Source of the DNA: Streptomyces formicae | GTDB lineage: Bacteria > Actinomycetota > Actinomycetes > Streptomycetales > Streptomycetaceae | Length of the DNA stretch: 64,000 bases | Assembly (NCBI RefSeq): GCF_022647665.1 | Contig: NZ_CP071872.1 | Location: 186,001 to 250,000 of the forward strand | Direction of reading: 5' to 3' | In this document: positions 24,153 through 32,299 of the stretch, piece by piece | Layout of the letters: every line of letters starts with the position of its first letter | How positions within the stretch are numbered: the stretch's first letter is position 1 | The notes under the pieces: generated by a model | The model's database searches: none | Seen by the model: the letters and a program-made list of their open reading frames with translations, nothing else | Told to the model about the DNA's origin: nothing | Made by a program: the position numbers and the translations under genes

Positions 24153-24359
24153 GTGATGGAGGCCCCGGTGGGCGTCTGCATCGAGCTCGTCCCTGCGGCC
24201 GACCCGGCCTATCCCGTCGACGACGCCACCGATGCCCGCATCCAGGTGTTCGGCACCTCGTGCCTCAGCGACCCGCTCGCCGATCTGAATCCCGGCGACC
24301 GGGAGATGCTGGACCCGGCCACGGCCGCCTACCACATCAGGATGTGGTCTGCCGACTGA
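24153..24359 (+). CDS. Small hypothetical protein (68 aa)
   Basis: Starts at GTG 24153 or the adjacent ATG 24156, with GAAGGGGA 8-15 bp upstream. The product is acidic and soluble (VCIELVPAADPAYPVDDATD, LNPGDREMLDPATAAYH). No domain recognised. Codon use and the ribosome site support a real gene; it may belong with the downstream kinase-like gene. Confidence 0.5.
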   Translation: MMEAPVGVCIELVPAADPAYPVDDATDARIQVFGTSCLSDPLADLNPGDREMLDPATAAYHIRMWSAD

Positions 24360-24556
24360 CCATGACCCACGCGAAGGGCTGAGCTGGATGCCTGAGCGGA
24401 CGTTCCGTGACGACGCGCTCAGACCTGGATGGGACGGCAAGTCGCGGCTGCATGACCGGGCCGTTGCGGACGAGGTGGATACACGGGGGGCAGTCCCGGA
24501 AGGACCCTGCCGGGACTGGGCCAAGGCCAACTGTCCCGGGTGTTACGGTCGCTTCT

Positions 24557-25414
24557 ATGACGCTCTCGGCATCATCGACTCGTGCCGTCGACCTGCGGGT
24601 TGAATCCGTTGACGAGGTTCTCGCCCGCGTGGAGTGGTCGCTCCAGAGTCGCCTGATTCGGACAACCGTGGTACGCAAGCGCCGGTCGGTCGGGACGCGG
24701 ACGGACCGTGGTACGTGGGTGCGTATCGAGAGGCGCCTGCTCGACAGGATCGGTGACCAGGGGTGGAACGGCACCGAGTGCGCCGCGCGTCTGAAGGGCA
24801 TCGCCCAGCCCGCGTGGCACGGGTGCGTGGTCTGGCAGGACGCTGACGAGCGAGCGATGTGGCGGGCTGACGAGACCGAGCTCCTGCCCGGAGCGCCGAT
24901 CGGCACTGCTGTGCTCAGTGACGATCCCCAGCTGCCGGGCGAGTGGTGGCAGGCGTTCAACACCTCGATGGACGCGCTCGCGGATCAGCACACAAGGCGC
25001 GTTGCCACTCCGGACACCGTCACCATCACGCAGGCTCTTGTCACCGAGTCCATCCGCAGGGCATTCCCAGGCGACTTCGACACGACTGTCGAGCGGTGGG
25101 TGCCGGCACACGCGGATCTGAACTGGGCCAACATGACCGCGCCGACGTTCTGCCTCTTCGACTGGGAGGACTGGGGGAACGCTCCGCGAGGGCTGGACTC
25201 CGCGTCACTGTGGGGAAGTTCTCTTGTCGTCCCGGCCCTGGCCGATCGCGTGTTGAGGGAGCGGCGCTCCGACTTCGAGAGCCGGGACGGCAAGCTGATG
25301 ACGCTGTTCGTGTGCTCGAAGATCCTAGGTCCGGACGCGCATCCGGAGGACCCTCGACCGGAGCCCGCCCGCCGCATGGCGGAGAAGGTCATCGCGGAGT
25401 TTCAGGCGGGCTGA
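24557..25414 (+). CDS. APH-superfamily kinase-like protein
   Basis: 285 aa from ATG 24557. The C-lobe has a Brenner-type motif PAHADLNWANMTAPTFCLFD with catalytic Asp, followed by WEDWGNAPRGLDSASLWG for the metal-binding region. The N-lobe is short and atypical (LIRTTVVRKRRSVGTRTDRG). No clear ribosome site precedes the start, so a leaderless mRNA is possible. It is less GC-rich than its neighbours, hinting at acquisition. Substrate unknown. Its stop overlaps the start of the next reading frame by one base. Confidence 0.78.
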   Translation: MTLSASSTRAVDLRVESVDEVLARVEWSLQSRLIRTTVVRKRRSVGTRTDRGTWVRIERRLLDRIGDQGWNGTECAARLKGIAQPAWHGCVVWQDADERAMWRADETELLPGAPIGTAVLSDDPQLPGEWWQAFNTSMDALADQHTRRVATPDTVTITQALVTESIRRAFPGDFDTTVERWVPAHADLNWANMTAPTFCLFDWEDWGNAPRGLDSASLWGSSLVVPALADRVLRERRSDFESRDGKLMTLFVCSKILGPDAHPEDPRPEPARRMAEKVIAEFQAG

Positions 25415-25788
25415 TGCGGCGAGCCGGCAAAGCCCTGCCCACCAGTCGGCAATGGGAGAAGGCGGCCCGCGGCCACAAGGGATGGGCCTACCCATGGGGA
25501 GACGGCCCCACTGCCGCAAAGTGCAACGTCCAGGACGCCGGAATAGGGCACACCACCCCCGTCACCCGCTACCAGTCCGGCGTCAGCCCGTACGGCGTGT
25601 ACGACCTGTGCGGCAACACCTGGGAATGGTGCTCCACCGAGACCGAGCCGGGACGCTACGAACTCAAAGGCTCCGCATTCACCAGCCCATTCACCCGCGC
25701 CGCACCAGCGCTCTTCAACGACGCCAATGCCACCATGGCGGACAACAACACAGGCTTCCGATGCGTAGCCCAGGACATAGCACAGTGA
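25414..25788 (+). pseudogene. C-terminal fragment of an SUMF1/FGE-sulfatase-domain protein
   Basis: 124 codons with the second half of a formylglycine-generating-enzyme-type domain: GKALPTSRQWEKAARG, AYPWGDGP, VSPYGVYDLCGNTWEWCS, NNTGFRCVA. The usual N-terminal half is missing and the active-site cysteine pair is not visible near the C-terminus. An ATG overlapping the upstream stop (TGATG) allows coupled translation, so a short product is possible, but it looks like a truncated remnant. Confidence 0.7.
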
Positions 25789-26050
25789 ACTGCTCAGCCC
25801 GCACGGGGCGAGGCGGTCCGATTCAGCATCCATCTCTGTCGGCCCGCATAGCAGGTCAGCAACGTGGTCACGCGTATGGCCGCCGCCAGGGCAGGAAGCC
25901 GGGGCCGGCGCGCTGGATCTCCTTCAGCCAGGTCAGACACCCCATCATGAGTGAGCGGACGTGTCAGCACGAGGTGGCCATGCCCTCAGCGTGCGCTGAG
26001 AGGCCCGGGACAGCACGCTGAGGCAGACTCGTCAGCGGTCGGGACCGGCG

Positions 26051-27886
26051 TCACGGCGACCGCGGACCGTAGGCGGTCAGGAAGCGGTCGCGGAAGGTGT
26101 CCATCCGCCAGACGGGGGCGTCGGGGCCGGGCTTCAGGCCCTCGTGCCAGCCCCAGCCGGAGATCCGGTCCAGCACGGCCGGGTCGCGTGCCACGACCGC
26201 GATCGGTACGTCCCGGCCGAGCCCGCCGCGCGTGACGGTGGGCACGGGCTGGTGGTCGCCGAGGAAGACGAGGACGGTGTCGTCGTCGCCGTACTCCTTC
26301 ACGTACGAGACGAGGCTGTTCAGCGAGTACTCGATGGCACGCCGGTACTCGGTGCGCACCTGGTCCGGGTCCTGCCACACCTTTTCAGGGTCCTTCCCCG
26401 CGTCCTTGATGGCGTGGTAGACCGAGCCGTCCCCGACCTCGTCCCAGCCGACGGCCGTGGGTATGGGCGCCCAGGGGTTGTGGCTGGAGGCGAGGACGAT
26501 CTCGGCCATCAGCGGCTCATGGCCCCGCCTGCCGTGCTCCAGGCGCTCGAAGGCCGACAGGGTGAACTGGTCCGGTACCGGGGTCCAGCTGAACTTCGGC
26601 CCCTGGTAGCCGAGTTCGCGCGAGTCGTAGACGTGGTCGAGGCCGTAGAACTTCCCCTCGGGCCAGGACCGGGTGACGCCCGGCATGATGCCCACCGTCC
26701 GCCAGCCGCCTGCGCGCCGGAAGGCGCCGGTGAGGGTGAGCCGGTCGCCCGACGTGAGGTTGCGGTAGCGCTGCTGGTTCTTGATCCACAGGCCCGACAT
26801 GAAGGTGGAGTGGGCGAGCCAGCTGCCGCCGCCCGACGTCGGGGAGGTGAGGAAGGCGCTGCGGGACGAGTAACCGGCCGCGCGCAGCCGCCTGGTCCCG
26901 TCCGCGAGTACGTCGCCGATCTGCGGCGCCATGGCGGGGTCCTGGACGGCGCTGCGGCCGTAGCTCTCGACGAAGACGAAGAGGACGTCCTTGCCGCGCA
27001 GACCGGTCAGCAACTGGTCGCCGGGCGTGTCGCGGAAGGCGTCCACGCCCGCCTCGTCGGCGAACTGCTGCCGGTCCTTCAGACCCGCGTGCACCTGCCG
27101 TGCACGGCTCTGGACGGCCCCGGCCGTGCTGTCGGCGGCGACCGGCACACCCGCGAGCTGCGCGCCGAGCGCCGCGCAGAGGATCCAGACGGTCCCGAGG
27201 ACGAAGGTGCCGCAGGCCGACGCGGCGCTGTGCCGGACCACAAGCCGGCTCAGCCGGAGGGCCGCCAGTGCCATGAGGACGACCAGGGCGGCGGCGAGGA
27301 CCACGACCGCGGTCGCGGCACCGATCGCGCCGACCGGTCCGACGGAGTCCCTGAGGAACGCCTGGGCGTCGTCGAGCAGGATCCAGTCGAGCACCGGGTC
27401 GAACGGCCGGGCGAGCACCGAGTGGAAGCCCATGTCGAGCAGCCTGAGGACGGTGAGCAGGCCCAGCCCCGTCCCGGCGAGCACCGGCACCACCCGCCCC
27501 GGCCTCGGCGGCAGGACGAGCAGTACGGCGGCGGCGAGGACCGCCTCCCCCGGGATGCGTGCGAACGCGCCGGGCGTGAGGCGGCCGAGCTCGCTCGGCA
27601 GGAGGAGGGCGGCGAACACGAGCAGGGCGGCCAGGGCGGTGGTCACCCGCGCCATCGCCCGTGCGGCGGCGGGGCGTTCGGCCCGCGGCGCCCGCAGCTG
27701 GTCGCCCCGGCCCTCGGTGACCGCCTCGCCCGGGTCGTCGTCCACCGCGGGCTCCGGGCCGTCGGTGACCGCCTCGCCCGGGCCGTTGTCCGCCGCGCGC
27801 TCCGGGGAGCCGGGCCACGGCAGGTCCTCCCCGGTGACGGCGGCGTCCGTGTCCAGCGGCTGGCGGGTACGTATCCTCAGCGACAC
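26051..27886 (-). CDS. Membrane sulfatase/phosphoglycerol-transferase-like protein
   Basis: 611 aa from GTG 27886 (GAAGGA 8 bp upstream; an upstream GTG at 27937 is less well placed). A Glu/Pro/Asp-rich tail with a repeated GEAVTDG/GEAVTEG motif is followed by five membrane spans, then a large extracellular alkaline-phosphatase-fold domain: LFVFVESYGRSAVQD, TSGGGSWLAHSTFMSG (nucleophile region), VFLGDHQPVPTV. This architecture matches LtaS/MdoB-like enzymes that move phosphoglycerol or similar head groups on the outer face of the membrane. It may serve the glycolipid-like pathway upstream. Confidence 0.85.
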   Translation of the reverse strand: MSLRIRTRQPLDTDAAVTGEDLPWPGSPERAADNGPGEAVTDGPEPAVDDDPGEAVTEGRGDQLRAPRAERPAAARAMARVTTALAALLVFAALLLPSELGRLTPGAFARIPGEAVLAAAVLLVLPPRPGRVVPVLAGTGLGLLTVLRLLDMGFHSVLARPFDPVLDWILLDDAQAFLRDSVGPVGAIGAATAVVVLAAALVVLMALAALRLSRLVVRHSAASACGTFVLGTVWILCAALGAQLAGVPVAADSTAGAVQSRARQVHAGLKDRQQFADEAGVDAFRDTPGDQLLTGLRGKDVLFVFVESYGRSAVQDPAMAPQIGDVLADGTRRLRAAGYSSRSAFLTSPTSGGGSWLAHSTFMSGLWIKNQQRYRNLTSGDRLTLTGAFRRAGGWRTVGIMPGVTRSWPEGKFYGLDHVYDSRELGYQGPKFSWTPVPDQFTLSAFERLEHGRRGHEPLMAEIVLASSHNPWAPIPTAVGWDEVGDGSVYHAIKDAGKDPEKVWQDPDQVRTEYRRAIEYSLNSLVSYVKEYGDDDTVLVFLGDHQPVPTVTRGGLGRDVPIAVVARDPAVLDRISGWGWHEGLKPGPDAPVWRMDTFRDRFLTAYGPRSP

Positions 27887-27992
27887 CCGAAAGGTCCTTC
27901 CGTGCGGAGCCGGCGGTGGCACGGCGGACCGGAGCACGGGGCACGGGGCGCCGGGGCCGCGGTTACCTGTACGGGCGGCCCGCGGCTTCGGT

Positions 27993-28979
27993 TCAAGCGA
28001 CTGCGTCCCGCGCGGTGTTCGGGAAGCTGAGGGTCCGGTAGACCGCCACGTTCCCCGCCAGCTCCGAGCACGCCTGCGCCGCCGCGCCTGCGCGGTGCGT
28101 GTACGCGGGGTCGCCGGCGTCCAGCAGCACGCCCAGCGTCGTACCGCTGTGCCCGACGGCCACGCCCAGACCGCCGACCTCGCGGCAGATCTCCCGCATC
28201 GGCCCGAGTGACCGCTTGTGGCGAAGTGCCTGGTTCATCAGGGCACTTCGGGTCGCCACCCGGCCCACCTCCGCGAGGTCCCGCGAGCGTACGGCGCCGG
28301 TGAGCCGGTCCAGCAGCCGCGCGTACTCCTGCCGGTCGGCCGCGGTGAAGGGCTTCGGGATGCGGTTGAAGCCGACCGTGTCGACCGCGCCGCCCTCGTC
28401 GATCCCGACCACGGCCATGGCGGGCAGGGACCCGAGGACGGCGCGCAGGCGCACGGTGCGGTGGTGGAAGGCGACGATCGCCGGGTAGAGCACGCCGTCC
28501 GTGGGCTCGATACGCGCCAGCAGCCGCTCGATCCGGGCGGGCGGCATCGCTATGTCCAGCGCCTGCCCCACCGCGCGTGCCGTGGCGACGAGATCGGCCG
28601 ACGAACTGGCCAGGCCCTTGCCCTCGGGGATCACACTGCTGACGGTCAGCAGGCCGGTCACCGGGAGCCCGGCCTCTTCGACGATCATCCGGGCCAGCCG
28701 GAGGGCCTTCGACTTGTGGGACGGCCGGACCAGCAGCTCCGTGAGCCCGGGGTCCTGCCGGAAGGTGGCCATCGTCCATCGGGCGACGGGCAGTGTCACC
28801 AGGAAGTCGCCGTTCTCCTCCGGCAGTACGCCCTGGAGCAGCTCGCCGAACGTGCCGAAGGCGGTGCCCACTCCGGTCGGGCCCGCACCGGTCGGCCCGA
28901 CCCCCGCGCGCCCGGCTGCCGTCGGCGCGTGCCGCGTCGTCGTACGAAGCCGTGGATCCACCTCATGGGACAGCTTCAC
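27993..28979 (-). CDS. GHMP kinase, PduX/threonine-kinase-like
   Basis: 328 aa from GTG 28979, preceded by AGAGGAG; an upstream ATG at 29060 would add 27 low-complexity residues and place the start inside the promoter. GHMP motif 1 is GTFGELLQGVLPEENG and the ATP loop is PEGKGLASSSADLVATAR; motif 3 is VAVGHSGTTLGVLLD. The pattern resembles PduX, which makes O-phospho-L-threonine. It is transcribed divergently from a cysteine-synthase-like gene across a Zur-like box, so the phospho-amino acid may feed that PLP enzyme. Confidence 0.85.
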   Translation of the reverse strand: MKLSHEVDPRLRTTTRHAPTAAGRAGVGPTGAGPTGVGTAFGTFGELLQGVLPEENGDFLVTLPVARWTMATFRQDPGLTELLVRPSHKSKALRLARMIVEEAGLPVTGLLTVSSVIPEGKGLASSSADLVATARAVGQALDIAMPPARIERLLARIEPTDGVLYPAIVAFHHRTVRLRAVLGSLPAMAVVGIDEGGAVDTVGFNRIPKPFTAADRQEYARLLDRLTGAVRSRDLAEVGRVATRSALMNQALRHKRSLGPMREICREVGGLGVAVGHSGTTLGVLLDAGDPAYTHRAGAAAQACSELAGNVAVYRTLSFPNTARDAVA

Positions 28980-29041
28980 GGAACTCCTCTCGGGAGGGGT
29001 GGGGCGGGCGAGCGGTCCGTCCGTCGGCCGCGGACCGCCCG

Positions 29042-29070
29042 AGCCTATCGATGTTGACAATCATTTTCAA
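29042..29070 (-). promoter_or_regulatory. Promoter for the GHMP kinase gene
   Basis: On the minus strand TTGAAA (29070-29065) and TAGGCT (29047-29042) are separated by 17 bp, a strong sigma-70-type promoter. The Zur-like palindrome covers the -35 element and spacer, so a bound metalloregulator would block it. Confidence 0.65.
29055..29069. promoter_or_regulatory. Zur-like metal-regulator box in divergent promoter
   Basis: TGACAATCATTTTCA is a 7-1-7 inverted repeat with one mismatch, close to the actinobacterial Zur consensus (TGAAAATGATTTTCA). It lies midway between the divergent GHMP kinase and PLP-enzyme genes in a locally AT-rich patch. Zinc control is inferred; a Fur-type iron regulator with similar sequence taste cannot be excluded, but the site does not match the DmdR iron box found at 43.35 kb. 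Confidence 0.68.
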
Positions 29071-29121
29071 TTAATGTGATGCTCTGGGCCGGCCACGACC
29101 AGAACCGAGGAGGAGCCGCGG

Positions 29122-30138
29122 GTGCACGAGCACATAGCGGAGGCGGTGAAGACTCCCGATCTCATATCCCTGCAACCGGACTTGGTCTGTCTCCGCTTCG
29201 AGACGATGAAGATCTACTCGGCGCTCGGAGCGGTCCGGCACCTTCTGGAGTCGGGCGCCGTCGCCCCCGGTGACACGCTCGTCGACAGCTCCAGCGGGAT
29301 TTACGCACAGGCGCTGGCGCTCGCCTGCCACCGCTACGGAATGAAGTGCCACATCGTGGGCTCCACGACCGTCGACCGCACGCTCCGCATCCAGTTGGAG
29401 ATTCTCGGCGCCACCCTGGAGCAGGTCCGGCCGTCCCAGGACCTGCGTCTCGACCAGGAGCTGCGCGTCCGGCGGATCGCGGAGATCCTCGCGGACAACC
29501 CGTCGTACCACTGGATGCGGCAGTACCACGACGGCATCCATTACCACGGCTACCGCGACGTGGCCGCGACGATCGCCCGCGAGATCCCCGACGGGCCGCT
29601 GGCCCTGGTGGGCGGGGTGGGCTCGGGCGCCTCGACCGGGGCCGTCGCCACGTATCTGCGCGAGACGGGCAGGGACGTCTCGCTGGTCGGCGTCCAGCCC
29701 TTCGGGAGCGTCACGTTCGGCTCGGAGCATGTGTCCGACCCGGACATGATCATCGCCGGGATCGGCAGCGCGATCGCGTTCGAGAACGTCCGGCACGAGC
29801 TGTACGACCGGGTGCACTGGGTGAACTTCGCATGCGCCATGTCCGGGGCGGTCGAACTCCTGCGGACCAGCGGCATCTTCGCGGGACTGTCCACCGGGGC
29901 CGCCTATCTGACGAGTCTCTGGGAGCGCCGCCAGGACGACTCGCGCACGTACGTCTTCATCGCGGCCGACACGGGCCACCGCTATGTGGAGAGCGCCTAC
30001 GCCCGGCACGCCGAGGCCCAGGACATCGACGTCCTGAAACCGCACGAGATCACGTCCCTGGACGAGCTCAAACACCCCTGGTCGGCGGCCTCCTGGCCCG
30101 AGATCCGGGACCGGGAAGCCGTCGGGACGCGCCCGTGA
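29122..30138 (+). CDS. Cysteine-synthase-like PLP enzyme (SbnA-like)
   Basis: 338 aa from GTG 29122 with GAGGAGGAG upstream. Fold type II PLP enzyme: Lys30 (FETMKIYSALGAV) is the likely Schiff-base lysine, LVDSSSGIYAQALALAC replaces the substrate loop, GGVGSGASTGAVATYL is the phosphate-binding loop, and IFAGLSTGAAY is near the C-terminus. Members such as SbnA make diamino acids for metallophores from O-phosphoserine. Next to a threonine-kinase-like gene, O-phosphothreonine is a plausible substrate here. First gene of a six-gene plus-strand operon. Confidence 0.87.
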   Translation: MHEHIAEAVKTPDLISLQPDLVCLRFETMKIYSALGAVRHLLESGAVAPGDTLVDSSSGIYAQALALACHRYGMKCHIVGSTTVDRTLRIQLEILGATLEQVRPSQDLRLDQELRVRRIAEILADNPSYHWMRQYHDGIHYHGYRDVAATIAREIPDGPLALVGGVGSGASTGAVATYLRETGRDVSLVGVQPFGSVTFGSEHVSDPDMIIAGIGSAIAFENVRHELYDRVHWVNFACAMSGAVELLRTSGIFAGLSTGAAYLTSLWERRQDDSRTYVFIAADTGHRYVESAYARHAEAQDIDVLKPHEITSLDELKHPWSAASWPEIRDREAVGTRP

Positions 30139-30173
30139 CCGCCCCCACGCACGCCACGACGAGAGAAACCGAC

Positions 30174-31007
30174 ATGTCACACACCACGCCGCGGACCGTC
30201 GCGGAACTGACCGACGCCGTACTGTCCGGCGCTTACGGCCCCGACCCCAAGGACCTGGCCGTCACCAGCGCGTTCTGGCTCTACCACACCACCCGGCTGG
30301 CGGGGGGCGAGGTCACGTACCACAACCACTACCTCCTGCTCCGCGTCGGCCGGTCCTTCGGCGGCTGCTCCTTCGAGGCCGGTGAACTCGCCCCCGACTT
30401 CTGCGAGAACGCCTCCGGCGAGACGCTGGACACCCTGCTCCGCAACGCGTCGACCCCGGTCCGGATCGCCGCACTCGACGCGTACCTCGCCCAGGTGCTC
30501 CCGCACCGGGAGGCGGCGTCCGCCGAGCCGGTCGCGCTCCCTGCCGGAACACCCGAGGTCCGCGCCCGCGCCCGTGACGCCGCCATCGCCGGGCTCCTCG
30601 ACATCGAGCCGGGTGCCAAGGTCGCGCTCATCGGCGTCGTCAACCCGCTGGTCGCGGCGATACGGGAGCGGGGCGGCGTCTGCCTGCCCTGCGATCTGAA
30701 CCTGCGCACCACCCAGTGGGGCGAGCAGGTCACCGACGACATGACCGAGGTGCTCAAGGAAGCCGACGCCGTGGTGGCCACCGGAATGACGCTCAGCAAC
30801 GGCACCTTCGACCTCATCCTCGAACACTGCCGGGAGCAGGGCGTACCGCTGGTCGTCTACGCGCAGACCGGCAGCGCCGTAGCCCGCGCCTTCCTGTCCG
30901 CCGGGGCCGGGGTCACCGCGCTCAACGCCGAGCCCTTCCCCTTCTCGCAGTTCAGCGCCGACCAGACGGTCCTGTACCGCTACCGCGCCGGCGAGGAGGG
31001 GTCGTGA
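30174..31007 (+). CDS. DUF4213/DUF364 putative heavy-metal-chelation protein
   Basis: 277 aa. An N-terminal enolase-like DUF4213 region (residues 1-90: LYHTTRLAGGEVTYHNHYLL) is followed by a Rossmann-like DUF364 domain (about 120-270: AKVALIGVVNPLVAAIRERG, EADAVVATGMTLSNGTFD). The family is associated with metal and siderophore loci but its reaction is unproven. It lies 35 bp after the PLP enzyme and overlaps the MFS exporter by 4 bp (GTGA), so it is part of the same operon and probably modifies or joins the amino acid precursors. Confidence 0.83.
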   Translation: MSHTTPRTVAELTDAVLSGAYGPDPKDLAVTSAFWLYHTTRLAGGEVTYHNHYLLLRVGRSFGGCSFEAGELAPDFCENASGETLDTLLRNASTPVRIAALDAYLAQVLPHREAASAEPVALPAGTPEVRARARDAAIAGLLDIEPGAKVALIGVVNPLVAAIRERGGVCLPCDLNLRTTQWGEQVTDDMTEVLKEADAVVATGMTLSNGTFDLILEHCREQGVPLVVYAQTGSAVARAFLSAGAGVTALNAEPFPFSQFSADQTVLYRYRAGEEGS

Positions 31008-32299
31008 GCATCGACGCCAAGCACGCCAAGCACGCCAACGACGCCAAGGACTCCTCGGCGGAGCGGGAGACGGCGCAGGCGGAGGAGCCGCTTCCGGGCG
31101 ATCTGCGGATGGCCCGTGCCCTGTGGCCGGTGCTGCTGGCATCGGCGGTCGGCCTGCTGCCGTTCACCATCTTCAGCACCTATCTGGTGCCGATCGCGCA
31201 CGACGCCGGCAGCAGCGTCGCCGCGATGGGCGGGCTCCGCGGACTGGGCGGTCTCGCCGCCCTGCTCGTGGGCACCGCGCTCGCGCCGCTCATCGACCGG
31301 GTGCCCAGGGAGTGGGCGGCCGCGGGCGGCCTCGTGGCGCTCGGCGCATCGGCCGCCCTGGGCGCGAGCGGGGACTTCGTCCTGCTCGCCGTGTTCTGTC
31401 TGCTCGTCGGCGCCGGTACGTCCGTGCTCAACCCCGCCCTCACGGCGGCGGCAGCCGACCGCTTCGGCACCGGCAAGGCGGCAGGCCGGGCGGCGACCCT
31501 GGTCACGGCGGTGCAGTCGATGACCGCGATGCTCGCGGCACCGCTCGTGGCGCTGCCCGCGCTGTTCTGGGGCTGGCAGGGCGACCTGGTCGCGGTGACC
31601 GCCGTGTCGGTGCTGCTGGCCGCGGTCCTCCTCGCCCGGCGCGGAAGCACGAAGGGCGACCGGGCCGCCGCCGCGGAGGAACAACGCCTCGGCTATCTCG
31701 CGTCGTTCAAGGCCCTGGGCGCGAAGCCCGGCGTCGTGCCGCTGCTGCTCATCGGCATGGCGCGCACGGCGGTGTTCATGGGTTACCTGGCCTACCTCGC
31801 GGCCTTCTACGACGAGCGGTTCCAGCTCGACCCCGGGCTCTTCGCGTTCGTCTGGACGCTGAGTGGCGCTGCGTTCTTCGTGAGCAACCTCCTCACGGGG
31901 CGGCTCACCAACGCCGACCGGCCCCGGATCGCCACCGAACGCCTGCTGGTCATCGGCCTGTTCGCGGCGCTCGCCTCGGTCGTGGGCTTCTACTTCACGC
32001 ACTGGCTCCCGCTCGCCCTCGCGCTGACCGCGGTGCACGCCGCCAGCCACGCCGTCGTGGCGGCGTGCGTGGTCAGCCTCCTCGTCCGGCGCTGCGGAAC
32101 GCTGCGCGGCTCGGCCCTGAGCCTCAACGCGGCCGGCCAGAGCCTCGGGGTCTTCGTCGGCGCGGCGCTCGGCGGCGCGGGCCTCGGCCTGGCCGGCTAC
32201 CCGGGCGCGGCGCTGGCCTTCGGCGCCCTGGTCGTCGTCGCCCTGGCCGCCGCCTTCCTGGCCGGCCGCTCCGGTACGGCCGGCGAGCAGGCCCCGTGA
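31004..32299 (+). CDS. MFS exporter
   Basis: 431 aa from GTG 31004, overlapping the previous stop by 4 bp. The first 30 residues are polar with a KHAKHANDAKD repeat; twelve membrane spans follow, with the loop-2/3 motif PLIDRVPREWAAAGG and central cytoplasmic loop. Its place between biosynthetic genes and an uptake system suggests export of the metallophore made by the operon. It ends in a GTGA overlap with the permease gene. Confidence 0.87.
   Translation: MSIDAKHAKHANDAKDSSAERETAQAEEPLPGDLRMARALWPVLLASAVGLLPFTIFSTYLVPIAHDAGSSVAAMGGLRGLGGLAALLVGTALAPLIDRVPREWAAAGGLVALGASAALGASGDFVLLAVFCLLVGAGTSVLNPALTAAAADRFGTGKAAGRAATLVTAVQSMTAMLAAPLVALPALFWGWQGDLVAVTAVSVLLAAVLLARRGSTKGDRAAAAEEQRLGYLASFKALGAKPGVVPLLLIGMARTAVFMGYLAYLAAFYDERFQLDPGLFAFVWTLSGAAFFVSNLLTGRLTNADRPRIATERLLVIGLFAALASVVGFYFTHWLPLALALTAVHAASHAVVAACVVSLLVRRCGTLRGSALSLNAAGQSLGVFVGAALGGAGLGLAGYPGAALAFGALVVVALAAAFLAGRSGTAGEQAP

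Noticed and set aside
24388..24603. 71-codon frame before the kinase-like gene
   Set aside because: No ribosome site, and it overlaps the likely promoter and start of the kinase-like gene in another frame; no domain seen.
25789..26050. Small minus-strand frame (27 codons) and a possible regulatory RNA after the SUMF fragment
   Set aside because: Too short, no conserved context and no terminator-like stem; nothing to support a gene.
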